Assembly: GCF_029227915.1 (NCBI RefSeq)
Contig: NC_079878.1
Coordinates: 23,025,501 to 23,089,500 of the forward strand
From: Hydractinia symbiolongicarpus
Lineage: Eukaryota; Cnidaria; Hydrozoa; Anthoathecata; Hydractiniidae
Direction: 5' to 3'
Length of the DNA stretch: 64,000 nucleotides
The position numbers and the translations under genes were made by a program. The notes beneath the pieces are model-generated. The model had not been told where the DNA came from. It did no database searches and saw only the letters and a list, made by a program, of their open reading frames with translations. Of this stretch, positions 50,654 through 61,972 are shown one piece after another (within the stretch, counting starts at the first letter, position 1; every line of letters begins with the position of its first letter).

Positions 50654-52296
50654 CTTTAGGAATGGGTACCTTATACAGGAGCTTTCCAATCCAACTAAAA
50701 TCTCCAGAAAAAGCACAGCAACAAAAAAGCTTAAAATACACAAGTAAAGTCGATTAGAAACAGGACTAGCAATAAATTTTTTCAAAAGAAGAAAACCGTT
50801 TTAATACTATTATGTTTCATTAAAATACAACTATAATAGTATTAGAAGCAAAATTGCAAAGTAATTAATTAATTATTTATACCATAATTAGCTATAATAC
50901 AAAGAAATAAGGCATATTTTGGGTCTGTAAAATATACGTGTCTAAAATGCCGACTACCGTTTCTTGTTCACGGCATATTCCTCTTTGTGTGTTCAAGTTC
51001 GGCGGACGTATAATCCGGACCAAAAGACGGGGGGGGGGTCAAAATCCGGGGGTGGGGGGGTACGAGCCGTACTTATTGCATTTTTTACTAAACTTATACT
51101 TTAACCCCTCGGTCCAAACTTATTTGTTTTATTAGAAAAAAAAATACCCTAGCTTTATGTGCAAAAATATCAGTCCTATTTCTTTACGCTGATTTTATAT
51201 GATTTTTTTTCTATCGAAATTTTGAGAATCTCAATAATTCTCTTGGTATACCTCGCGTGTAGCAAACGTGCTCCACAATTTCACTTCGCTCGCTTCGCTC
51301 GCAAAGCTCAATTGCTTCGCAATAATAGACTAATGTCTTTTTGGTTATATAAAATTTAGATTTTTCTATAATTTCAATGATCTCCGATTAACAGCGAAAG
51401 AATCCAGATACTTTCTATTTTGAAAAGGTTTAACAATTCATGCATTACTTTTATAAGGCTGTACACACACTAGCATCTTTACCTATCAATCTTTAAAGCC
51501 ACAATTTACATCATTATAAAAGGCGGACAAATTTACTCGTCAGCAGAGTGCTTATGCTTTGCAGGTCGAAGTAGTAATGCAATCGATCCCTAACTCAAGA
51601 AGTTCAAAATCTTTAAACGCGTTTTTGTTGTGTAAATTTGAAACTCGGATACCACCCGTACTTTACAATTTCTTCTATTTTTTTAAACATTGTTACCCAC
51701 CTATAGGTTAAGCGAAACGAATTTTTAAATCATAGTTTTGGCTTATAATGACGAAGATAATTCCAGCCTTAAGAAAACCCGTGCTGTTCTATCTACACTA
51801 GTGACGCTAACGAAACATAAAAGATTGACGCTTGAAGTTGCACACGCTATTCAGCTACTTGGTTTGGCATTGAGTGTCAAAATGTCATATTTCACTCATT
51901 ATTGCCTAGCAACAAGTAACCATGGCAATCAATTGAATAAATGTTTGGTTTAATTTTGTCGCGCTGTCGCATGCTAAGACATTTTCGTCAAGTGACTTGA
52001 GAAAAGACACTCCTTTGCGATATAATTTCTTTTCTTGGTAAACCAACAACAAGAAGGAATAATTATGGAATTAAAGTTTGCAAACATGACATAAAAAATT
52101 GTGCATTATGGGGAATAAAAAACGAACACATTTTAATGACACTGCTTAATTTAAAATTGCCAGTTAGCAATCTCAGCAACCCATTTTTTTGTTTGTTATT
52201 ATAAGGTAGCTATAGAATTTACACGTAGCTTTAGACAGGTATATTACATTGAGTTGAATCTGCTTAAACTTTACTTCGTTTTCAGGGTTCTTTTGG
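50654..52296 (-). repeat. inverted copy of the 1.64-kb unit (B1)
   Basis: Reverse complement of units A1 and A2, full length, from CTTTAGG to TTCTTTTGG. It carries the G-rich tract at about 51028-51061. Confidence 0.9.
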
Positions 52297-52964
52297 CTTT
52301 AGGAAAGGGTACCTTACACAGGAGCTTTCCAATCCAACTAAAATCTCCAGAAAAAGCACAGCAACAAAAAAGCTTAAAATACACAAGTAAAGTCGATTAG
52401 AAACAGGACTAGCAATAAATTTTTTCAAAAGAAGAAAACCGTTTTAATACTATCATGTTTCATTAAAATACAACTATAATAGTATTAGAAGCAAAATTGC
52501 AAAGTAATTAATTAATTATTTATACCATAATTAGCTATAATACAAAGAAATAAGGCATATTTTGGGTCTGTAAAATATACGTGTCTAAAATGCCGACTAC
52601 CGTTTCTTGTTCACGGCATATTCCTCTTTGTGTGTTCAAGTTCGGCGGACGTATAATCCGGACCAAAAGACGGGGGGGGGGGTCAAAATCCGGGGGTGGG
52701 GGGGTACGAGCCGTACTTATTGCATTTTTTACTAAACTTATACTTTAACCCCTCGGTCCAAACTTATTTGTTTTATTAGAAAAAAAAATACCCTAGCTTT
52801 ATGTGCAAAAATATCAGTCCTATTTCTTTACGCTGATTTTATATGATTTTTTTTCTATCGAAATTTTGAGAATCTCAATAATTCTCTTGGTATACCTCGC
52901 GTGTAGCAAACGTGCTCCACAATTTCGCTTCGCTCGCTTCGCTCGCAAAGCTCAATTGCTTCGC
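52297..52964 (-). repeat. truncated inverted copy of the 1.64-kb unit (B2)
   Basis: Follows B1 in tandem and keeps only about the first 668 bp. It breaks after TTGCTTCGC, where the right inverted arm begins. Confidence 0.9.
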
Positions 52965-55331
52965 AAAAATTGAAGTAATTTGTACAATTAAAACGCGCCG
53001 AGCTGTGTTTTATTTTATTGTTTCTAAGAGGATGTAAGAATACAATATTATCAATTTTAATTGGTTTTATCCAAATCAAGGTAAGGCTTAATCACACGAA
53101 AGGTAGCTAGCTAGAGCTCAGTTTTGTATAAAAGAATTGAAAGTAATTTGTAGAATACATATGGAGAAGCTGTATTACTACCTAACTGATAGCCAGATAT
53201 AGGAAAACCTGTAGCTAGGGCGCAGACAAAACAAATAGCTCTGGGTGCTAGAGTGAGCTGACCAACCGTTTTTTATTATTTTTTATTTATTATATAAGTA
53301 ACCTGTTTCAGTAATTAAAAAAAAATCCACTTTTGCTATCAAACCAACAGCAATGTAATTGTCAATAGGAATTAGTTTTCCGTACACCCTCCCTGAGAAC
53401 AAGGTTTAAAACGACATTAAAACATTAAAACTGTCATTAAACAGAACTTCAAGGATGCCCAAGCCGCACCACGTCCTCTAAACGGCGTGGGCATCTTCGA
53501 AACTGCTTGTAATTTTAGAACAAGGGTGCTGATAAGCTGCATATGCCGTATAACGTGCAGGCGTTTTTGGGCAAGTTTAGCGTTTTGCAAAAAAATTGAA
53601 GTATTCACCCGAAAAAACCTGCATAGACCATAAAGTAAACTATGTGGTAGTAAAGTTCTTAAAAGAACTGTTTTTGATGGTTTTTGATAAAATTTACTTG
53701 ATAAATAACTTTTAATTTTTATTAACTTCTTTCTCTTAAAGCATCTTTTTCCAACTATCGTCCACAAGGTATGTTACAAGGAAGTGAATTTTGAAAATGC
53801 TCCAGGCAAGTTCCGGAAAGTGCGGGCGGTTTTGGAAGACAATCACTAATTTAATTGGAAAAGTTGCCCGAACTCGCCCTTATAAATGTGGCTGTTTGCA
53901 GCTTATTGACCCTCTCTTATTTTAGAATATTCTCAGGAATAATAGACCAAGAGAAATTACATCACAGTTTTTGTCCACTGCCCACGTGTGTTTGAGAACA
54001 ACCCACATAACAAAGTTCATTATTTTTTAAATTATTTGTGTAAAAATTACTATTTCATTCACGATAAACCATTTGTCAGTCATTTTATTCGCCCAACAAA
54101 GAATCCTATCCAAGGTGCTTTTCTATTAGTGCTGAATTTAATAATTGACATGTTTCAGCATAGTTTTTAAAAGGGTCTGATTGCAAAATATGATTGCCAA
54201 AGTTCAGCACTTGTAATATTTGTGTACTCAGCTTCTAAAACACACACAAGAGACATTATAATTTCCTCTGGGTGATTACATTAATGTTGGTTGAAAAAAA
54301 ACCGAATGATGAGAAGCATATGTTTTTAAATGGGTCTAGGACAATAAACTTATTTAATTTCCCTTGGCCTTGCATCAATCAAATTCTGAAAAAATAAACA
54401 CTTCTAAAATTATTTTGTCAGATTTGGAAACTGTTGGTATGGTTGGAACTTTGCGTATAAAATTAGTAAAGTTGCCAAATTGTTTAGTTTTTTTCTTTTA
54501 TACTTTTCCGAATTAGCCTTAATTATTTATAAGATGAAAAACAGTGCTTTCAATTCCATTGACTTGGCCATCCCTTAAAGGCACTGGAAGCTTCACTATA
54601 TGAAAATGTTTTCTTTTTCTTTTAGATTGTGTACAATGGGAGTGAGTGATGTAATCTTCTAATGCGTGTGGTGAAAAGAAGGCGAATCCGTTATTGTTTT
54701 TCTGCCCAAATTTGAAGCTATTTAATAAATCTTGATAAAGTTAAAAAACTGTTTTGATTTGTTTGTTTTTGTTTTAATTGTTTCCCGTGAGTTTTCGAAA
54801 TTCGTTCCAGCAGATTCTGTGGCTTCTACTGCCGGTATTTTTACGTGAAAAAAATACTGTGTTGTGAGGTCATTTACGAAATCGTTAACGTTAGGACCAA
54901 CTTCTGCGGGTAGTACAACTCGATGTATCACATATCTTTCGGAATACTGCTAAAAGTGTAATTTTGTATTGCGCTCTTTACTTTTACCATTCTGTGGGAA
55001 AAGGCGGTACAAAATTTTAACACGCGTTATTCGTTTTTGTTAGTTTCGCGTAATCTAATTTTCTCGCACATTTTGAAAAGAATATCCCACGCACATCAAA
55101 TACTCGCGCAGTCTATTCGCAAAAAAACTGTTTTTGAGCAACGAATTGTTCTGCAGAGCGTTCATTTTCCTACCTCGTCCCCAGGGTTCTTCTATATGAT
55201 ATTCAATTTTGATGTATTTCGGAAGATGTTAGCGCCAATTAAACAAGAAGCGCTAGGGACAAAGTATTGGATAGTTTAATTTTGCTTGCAACTTGCGAAA
55301 TGCTTCGCAACCTTTTTTTTAATTTCTAGTT
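52965..55331 (-). repeat. right arm of 2.4-kb inverted repeat
   Basis: Reverse complement of 48276-50653, ending AATTTCTAGTT at 55331. Together the arms and their 2.3-kb spacer form a 7.06-kb foldback structure. No matching short direct repeat is seen at the two outer ends. Confidence 0.9.
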
Positions 55332-56566
55332 ATGGGTTACGTACTTCGTTGGTTCAGAGGTTGATATTACATTAAATAAACATTATAATGACGTTTTTGT
55401 TCAGGGAGCACCCCCAATTTCTTATGTCAACATTCGATGCCATAGTACCATTTTGAGATCACAGAACGTGTAGTTTTAAAATATAGCTTTAAGTTTCGTG
55501 GAAAACCTTGAAGCTAAAATTTTATTTGGGAATGGATCGCGGGGAGAGAGTGACAAAGTTTTTCCCGACGAATGATATTTCCCGACTAGTTTATTTCCTA
55601 ACTAATTATTTATTCCGACGAATGTAAAAAATTGTAAAATGGCGATTTTCGTTATTTTGGGTTCCTGAACAAGATATACCAATTGTACTCAAAAAATGAC
55701 TGAATCAAAAATACAACAAGTGCGCATATGCAATCTTGTATACACCTGGAACAAATTTTTGTCGCAAAACAGTAGTAAAACAATTTGCTTATGATGATAG
55801 CATTTACTGTCGAAGGGTTTACCGATACAATGTTTGGAAAACCTTTCATAGTTACAAGAAAATGACGGATTTTTGTATTTTACTTTTGCAAATAAAGAAG
55901 TATTTTGACTTTAAACTTATCTCTATAATAATAATACCCGTTGCCTATTATTTCCGCGCGATTTTATAGTTGTGCTACGGGCACACGAAGTATTTATGCA
56001 CGGAAGAGCAAATGCGACATTTATACGAGCTAGCGACTAGTACACATAGATTTCCGTTCTTTGTCTCGATTTTATTTTCGTGTAACGGTTTAACGAGAAA
56101 AAAGACGGATTGAGGTAGGCTAAAAAAAAAGAGGACGGGCGAACCCGTAGATTTATACCTTGGCTACTCACTAAGATCCACGTTAGCACTGTCTAGCACT
56201 AAATATTCGTCCTGTGTTTGTTTTAAGGATTTTTAAGGCAAAACTTTCGCGAATAGCGTATTCGCAAAATTTTGTGCACTTAAAGAAGCTTTTCTACAAT
56301 TTTATGACGTTCCATCGCGTCAAGTATTGACTAAAAACAAATTGATGTGTATTAACCAATGAATTATTCAATAACTTTGACCTGAGAAGATTACTTTATA
56401 TAGCCATTTCAAATTTCTTAAGTCTTCTGTCACCACATGTTGTTATGTGGAACGTGTTTGTATTTGTTGTATATGACTATATTAAAAATAGTTCTCTATA
56501 ACTTTATTAATTCCTTCCAGATGTTTTGGTTGCATATTCTATATCTATTTCATGAAATCATTCTAG
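55332..56566. other. gene-free stretch after the foldback
   Basis: No exon is recognised. A fragment of the dispersed repeat seen in HAUS2 intron 4 (GAGGACGGGCGAACCCGTAG) lies at about 56130-56150. Confidence 0.4.
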
Positions 56567-57112
56567 GTACAGAGTATGAGCAGCGCGTTTGCATTTCGAG
56601 GACGCTAAAGGGGTTTTACAACATGGAACACTATCTGATAAATCTGCCAATAAAACTGTTAACTGTAAGCTGTTGATATTAATGTTGTTGTTGTTGTTTT
56701 TTTTTTTTTTATTTCTGTTTTTTTTTCTGTTCTTGCTGTTGTTAGTGTTGTTGTTGTTGTTATTATTATTGTTGTTATTATTGATGTTATTGTTGCTGTT
56801 GTTAATGTTAATGTTGTTTTTGTTTTTACTTCTGTTTTTGTTGTTGTTGTTAGTGTTGTTTTTGTTGTTGTTGTTAGTGTTGTTTTTGTTGTTGTTGTTT
56901 GTTTGTTTTATTATTAAAGATTATTTATTTTTTAGCGAATATCACGTGAAGATGAAGCATCAACAAAGCCGTTTCCCATTGCAGCTGAGATCGCCATTGG
57001 CACCATGATAGTATCAATTGGTCCACTCATCACCAAATATTTCTTCTGCTACTTGTTTGCGTTTTTATTATTACTGCTAATTTTATTATTACTGCTAATA
57101 TTAAAAAAGTGA
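56567..57112 (+). CDS. membrane-protein paralogue 2, partial and probably degenerate
   Basis: The exon 56936-57112 follows a TTTTTTAG acceptor and reads RISREDEASTKP, then IAAEIAIGTMIVSIGPLI and KYFFCY, aligning with the hydrophobic part of the 59.4-kb frame (IAIATLIISIGPLV). After this it runs into a duplicated TTATTATTACTGCTAAT stretch coding for Leu repeats and stops, so the conserved ETL motif and basic tail are missing. A candidate upstream exon, 56567-56664 (acceptor TTCTAG, donor GTAAGC), joins in phase and would add about 32 residues including YEQRVCISRTLKGFYNM. I cannot place its start. It is likely a truncated paralogue or pseudogene; the upstream exon is tentative. Confidence 0.4.
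56682..56912 (+). repeat. TTG/TTA trinucleotide tract
   Basis: Roughly 230 bp of imperfect TTG, TTA and TTT triplets lie between the two putative exons of paralogue 2. It creates a Leu-rich open frame that is not a gene. Confidence 0.85.
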
Positions 57113-57724
57113 TGCGGAACATCATTATCAATATTAGCACAGAAATTGATGTCTAGATATCAGCTACACAGTTCCAAACATTACATAGGCCACGAAAAAC
57201 ATAGACTAAAATACGTACGACCCAATTATCATTTTTAATTATAAATATAAAATGATTGTTATAATATTTAACTTTGAAAACCTGACCAATTAGATTTCTG
57301 AACGTGAAAGCCATCTGGTAGTTTAACTTATAATAAATTCGAATATATTTGTAATTGATTTAAATGAAATCTTAAATCGATTCCCTCCCAAAGGTTTCAC
57401 CATTTTGATGTACGTATAATTACTTAATCAGAAAACTGTTTTTTCAAGTGCGTTATAAAAAAATAAAATTTAATATTTTTAACAACAACATCAGCAAAAA
57501 GAGAGCTTTTTGAATTTTTTTTACATGTATCCAGTCAACTCTGGACTATCTTACCAAGGTGATCTTAGTAAGTATATTGAAATGCTAAAGAGCTCTCTTT
57601 CACTTTTTCGCAACAACTGATTTTTACCGCTTTGCTATTGTCAAAAATTATCAGCAAATATCTCTATGTTTTCTAGTATAAAACCCTATTTCCTGTAATA
57701 ACATTAGCTAGATACGTTTGCACC

Positions 57725-58035
57725 GACTGGTAGCCTTGTGGTAGAGCATTCGCTTCCAGTGCGGAAGGTCTTGGATTCAAACCCCGGCCAAGTCATGCCA
57801 GATACTATAAAAGTGTGAATCTATCCTTTCCGCTTAGCGCTCAGCATGAGAATAGAATAGAATAGGCGGTTGTCTAGTTGAGTGATTGCCGTACTTGCAC
57901 GACTATCGTAGCACAAATAGGAGCTTTAAAGGAGCTAGGGCCCCTTCACAGGACCCTCGTTGATAGCAGTACCAATAGTAACTGAAGAGGCTATCCTGCG
58001 TAAATAATTTCAATAATAATAACAATAACAATAAC
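57725..58035 (+). mobile_element. tRNA-derived SINE, copy 2
   Basis: A box TAGCCTTGTGG (57731-57741) and B box GGATTCAAACC (57773-57783) are followed by the body shared with the minus-strand copy at 42.5 kb. It ends in an AATAAT/AACAAT tail at about 58008-58035. Confidence 0.85.
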
Positions 58036-59316
58036 GTTCTCTTTCGTGAGTCTCTACTAAGGTGATAAGACAAGACATAGTATTATTTCTTTCAATACCA
58101 AAATTGAATTTCTTTGTACGCTTTTCATCAAGTGATGGCCCGGCAGACGAACAGTGACGGAGTTGCTGGAGACATCCGACTTGTCTTCTCCAATTTTTCT
58201 AAAGGTTCAATTTCCAGTCACTCTATGGGAATTAATATCATGGTTTTGGCTGTCGATATTAATTCTGATAGTTGTCCATTAGCTAGGTAGATAGTACGAT
58301 GATAGTAACATTGTGCTTCTGAAATATTTATTTTTATTTTTCCACCAGCTGTCTCATTTGAGTGCGTTAAAAACGAAGAAAACTTGGACTTTAATAAAGG
58401 AAGAACTTTCACTTCGTTTTGGAGATTAGATTTACAGTTTTAACTCTCAGATGAGTTTTATTTTTTTATACTATTTCTGGAAGCCAAAAGTTATTGTCTG
58501 TTTGCAGAAATTCATTGTTAGACAAAAGCAGTTGAAATGTGTTTCGATAATTTCGTGCGATTGTACGCAGATAATAGCAACGTCATATTCTACGCAATAA
58601 TATTTAATGCATCGTTAACGTTGCAAATGACGTTTGTTAAAAATTAAACTCAAACTAGTGGTCAAAAGTTTTTAATTTCTTTCTGGCAGTACTCGTCATC
58701 TTACAGGAAGATACAAGTGCAGATAATATCGCTGCAAAATTGCTTGTGGTTGTTACTTTCAGATATGCAATCCTAGACAAATTTTTTGAGAAAAATAGTG
58801 AATCAGGTATACCATGAAACGTTAGTCACCGCTTCCCATTCAAGGAGCCAAGTATGAAACCATCCCCCCTCACCCTACCTCAGACCCTCAGTACTGAAGA
58901 CACCGAAACATATACTTTTACGCAAATTTCACATCGGTGGAGGGGCGCGGGTCGCAAGGTAACACCGGCATGCAAAATGTGTTGAAAATGTTAAACAAAG
59001 AGGATGCTTGTTTTTGACCATGCTTATCAACTACAAAAGTATATGAAGCTCTGCGAAAGCAAAAAATCTTTTAAATTGCTAAAACTTGCTTGTCCTAACA
59101 TATTTACTTTAACCCTAAAAATCCTGGGCTTTTTTGAGGTCTATAAATCTTGGGGGCGGGCGGATTATGCCCCCTTCTGCACCCCTTCTGAACCAGATAT
59201 GGTAAGTTCCTGAAACTTTGCACAGAGGTTGACCATTATAATATAAAGGACAATTTTGCACGTTCAAATTTATGCTGATATCAGCATTTTTTTGATGACG
59301 TCGTCAATTTTTTTAT
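58036..59316. other. gene-free stretch before paralogue 3
   Basis: No secure exon. A 53-codon frame without Met (about 58653-58815) has a hydrophobic start and a splice-like upstream sequence, but no homology. At about 59140-59220 a GGGGGCGGGCGGATTATGCCCCC block looks like the end of a dispersed repeat. Confidence 0.35.
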
Positions 59317-59425
59317 TTTTTGCGATTTTTTTAATTTCGGCCCATCAAAGTTGATTTGTTTACTCTAAGATTGTAGTTTTGACACCTTTTCTGCAAATGG
59401 ACTTTTTTTTGTAGCAGTGCAAATC

Positions 59426-59761
59426 ATGTCAAGCCCGCCAGCGTTGTTTATAGGATGGGAAATCGCTATAGCAACATTAATCATTTCAATTGGCCCGCTG
59501 GTTTCAACTTATTACTTTTATTACACCATAATTCATTTATGTTTCATTGTTGTGTTTTTTGAAACTTTGGATAACAATGGAATGTTTCAGTACATGCAAG
59601 CTAAAAGGAGAGAAGCTAGATGGGGAGAGAAACATGTAAGCAAGAAAAGACCGGTTTACGATAAGAAGAAATCATCATTCAAAACCAGAGTTCGAAAGAT
59701 GTCATTGAGATCAAGCAAAAAAGAAGACCAGGGTTTTATAATAAATGAAACTGCAGTTTGA
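59426..59761 (+). CDS. unrecognised small membrane protein, paralogue 3
   Basis: From ATG at 59426 the frame codes for 111 residues. About 10-45 are hydrophobic, broken by SIGPLVSTYYFYY, followed by FETLDNNGMF, then a basic tail of about 60 residues with KKRPVYDKKKSSF and a polar end INETAV. It is preceded by a T-run and GTAG, a good splice acceptor (exon from 59415), and the frame stays open back to that acceptor, so this may be the last exon of a longer protein whose earlier exons are not recognised. It shares its motif order with the frames at 44.5 and 63.2 kb and, for the membrane part, 57.0 kb. Function is unknown; a membrane anchor with a cytoplasmic basic tail is the likely architecture. 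Confidence 0.7.
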   Translation: MSSPPALFIGWEIAIATLIISIGPLVSTYYFYYTIIHLCFIVVFFETLDNNGMFQYMQAKRREARWGEKHVSKKRPVYDKKKSSFKTRVRKMSLRSSKKEDQGFIINETAV

Positions 59762-59825
59762 AGTCAATAGTGTGATGTTGTGTTTTAAATTTATGGACTG
59801 TCTGATCCTAATCTTTTATCTTATA

Positions 59826-59878
59826 TATCTATATATATATATATACATCTATATTTATATACTATATATATGTACATA
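59826..59878. repeat. TA-rich microsatellite
   Basis: TATATA and TATATC/TACATA runs directly after paralogue 3; the same tract follows paralogue 4 at about 63564-63616. Confidence 0.8.
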
Positions 59879-60262
59879 TATCTTTTTGTCTGAAAAGAAA
59901 AAACAACAACTTTTCTTTAGTCAGACGCTTTTTTTCCTTTTTAGAAAATTTTATAACATAACAAAAGTACAATCAACTCCACTCATTCACAGATACACTA
60001 AATGACAAGCTCTGTGTAAAGTTCCATGGGTAAATGTATTTCTTTTTAGCACCGATACGGTTAGTGCATTGCATTGTTCATGTCTTCCTAACGGTGGAAG
60101 CAGAAGCCATACACTTAAAAAATATCTTACGACAGAACGACTGGTTGTCTTGTAGTTGATCAATCGACTCTAGTGCGAAAGGTTTATTCAACATATGTAT
60201 CCAACATAAAGGCACAAACGAAAACATCTGTTCTTGAGGCTAGTTCTACACCACAAATTTTG

Positions 60263-61650
60263 TACTATTTTCCACCAACGGTAATATTTTATCAGTTTTA
60301 ATCCTAAATCTTTAGTGTCAGAGTTATTTTCTCATATAACCATCTTTCCTTTTGTTTCTGGTGATAAAACTTATTAAAAATGCCTCACTCGTCACCATCC
60401 CATGCGGCATGGGTGAAAATTCCAATTTAGATCTCAAAATGCTAAAAAGATATTGAAAACATCGGTCTCATTCGAAAAAAGCAGAATCTAATCCGCATTC
60501 TTTCCTTCTACAATCTTTTGCATTTCCTTTGTAACTCGTATATGTTGTACCGAAGCCGTAAAGATTGAAGCTACAGAATTTTAGATAGTTATAGACAGGA
60601 CTGCAAAAAATATGTATACATCCAGCAGGACATGTGAAGGGTCAGCCTAGCCAACATGCGCTTTTCTGGCTTTTTATCCTAGCCAACATTATCATTTAAT
60701 TTTCTTCAATACCAATCTTTACCAATCTGACTTTTACCTAAGCTGCAGTTTCTTGCTTATATTTATAACTAGGTAGCTAGTGCGCTTATTAAAGTGAAAG
60801 TAGACAAGTTTTTGTTTTGTAGCTACCTAACTGGCTAGAAACAAAGCACCAAAATATTCTCATGTGTTCTTGCGTTTCCGACGTTAAAATGTATTTAGAT
60901 AGCTGTAGAGTACTTTTGTTTAGTGTTTCACTGTGGCTAGTGATATCCATTTCCTTTCCTGCTCAAATTACTTTTAAACTTTTACGGAAATTGCTACAAA
61001 ACCAAAAAAATTATTAATGACTTTTAGCCGGAAAAGTTTATAAAGCTGCGCCTAAAAAATGCAATGCTGTAAGCACTGCGCGAAAAATACACCAGAAACC
61101 CTGTATTGCTGCAAGCGCTTACTAGATTTGCAACATCCTGCATACTGATGCTGAAACGTTCCACCCAGATGTGCGGTATGGCTTACTTTTACTAAACCTG
61201 ATGTTCAATGTTGCTTCACCCAGCTATCTATATAATAATACGCTTGTGTGGGTAACCCTGTGAGTCCACGACACGCAAAGTACAGGTCACTTTCTTACGA
61301 TGTGGCGTTACGCTAAAATTTACCAAGCTAAAAAAAACGCAAATCAGGGGGCTACTATATAATCATTTAATTCTTCCTTCTTATTACCTTAAAAAATAAA
61401 ACTCTCTTTTACTAAAAACTTCTTTTATTGAAACTAATTTTTTTTGATTTTTAAAAGTTTTTATTTGTTTTGTTTTTATTTTAAAAGCCTCACGGAGTCG
61501 TTAAAATATAATAATTTAATTTTACCCCCGGATTAATGTGCACGCCGTATCTAACGGAAACAAGTTGTTTTCATCAACTGAAAAAAGAAAAGCGGAGCGA
61601 AGAAGGTTGTCTGTTTTTTAAAGTAATCCTGGAAAAAGTTATTTCAAACA
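60263..61650. other. gene-free stretch between duplicated exons
   Basis: No exon is recognised. TATATAATAATACGC at about 61228-61243 resembles the end of a dispersed repeat. The rest appears unique and AT-rich. Confidence 0.4.
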
Positions 61651-61972
61651 ATGTTAACTCATCATGAGGTTAGATTAAAGCTTATATTTGTTTTTCTATA
61701 TTTTCCATTTTTGTGTTCTGGGACCGGGGTTGCTTCCTTTTATAGAAATTCTATCGGATTCCAATATGAATGTAATTCGAATCTGAAATGTAAAAAACAA
61801 ACTGTTGTGTTGTTGTCAAACGAAGTCGATGTTGTAGTTAGAAATGTTTCTAACGTATGATGATTTAACATCACAAAGAGAACTGATTGGAAATGTTTCA
61901 GGCAATTGTATGCATCTTCAATTCGTTCTCTTTGGGATGAAACGAAGTTTAGTATTCGAAGTAAAAAACTGA
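61651..61972 (+). pseudogene. signal-peptide-like reading frame with a one-base frameshift
   Basis: From ATG at 61651 the frame has a basic start, a hydrophobic core (LIFVFLYFPFLCSG) typical of a signal peptide, two Cys in CNSNLKC, and an N-V-S glycosylation site. It stops at 61858-61860. The next frame, entered at 61859, stays open for 37 more codons with similar secreted-like composition (a further NVS site, then NCMHLQFVLFG) and ends at TGA 61970-61972. One extra base among 61855-61858 would explain the break. A GTATGA donor at 61855 is an alternative explanation. It lies 1.2 kb upstream of the membrane exon at 63.2 kb on the same strand and could be its ectodomain exon, but no splice path was established. 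Low confidence. Confidence 0.3.

Larger units (their letters stand above)
59317..60262 (+). repeat. direct duplication, copy 1
   Basis: Matches 63055-64000 with a constant 3,738-bp offset. I see only two substitutions: G/C four bases before the exon at 59415, and C/A in the coding exon (Thr versus Asn). Even the (TA)n tract at 59826-59878 has the same length, so the duplication is very recent or an assembly duplicate. Copy 2 runs past the window end. Confidence 0.95.

Noticed and set aside
45334-51953. 71-residue frame repeated identically three times
   Set aside because: The identity follows from the young DNA repeat itself; there is no divergence with which to test coding constraint and no recognisable domain.
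49851-53767. 116-codon frame kept in both foldback arms as a possible transposase
   Set aside because: No catalytic motif or homology is visible, and the arms are too similar for conservation to mean anything.
56589-57008. 139-codon Leu-rich protein
   Set aside because: The frame is produced by a TTG/TTA microsatellite; the exon reading that matches the paralogues is in another frame.
57725-57800. Functional tRNA gene
   Set aside because: A and B boxes are present, but the sequence does not form a full cloverleaf and a SINE body with a second genomic copy follows.
58653-58815. Hydrophobic 53-codon frame as an ectodomain exon of paralogue 3
   Set aside because: It has no Met start, no clear splice pair to 59415 and no similarity to the 61.65-kb frame.
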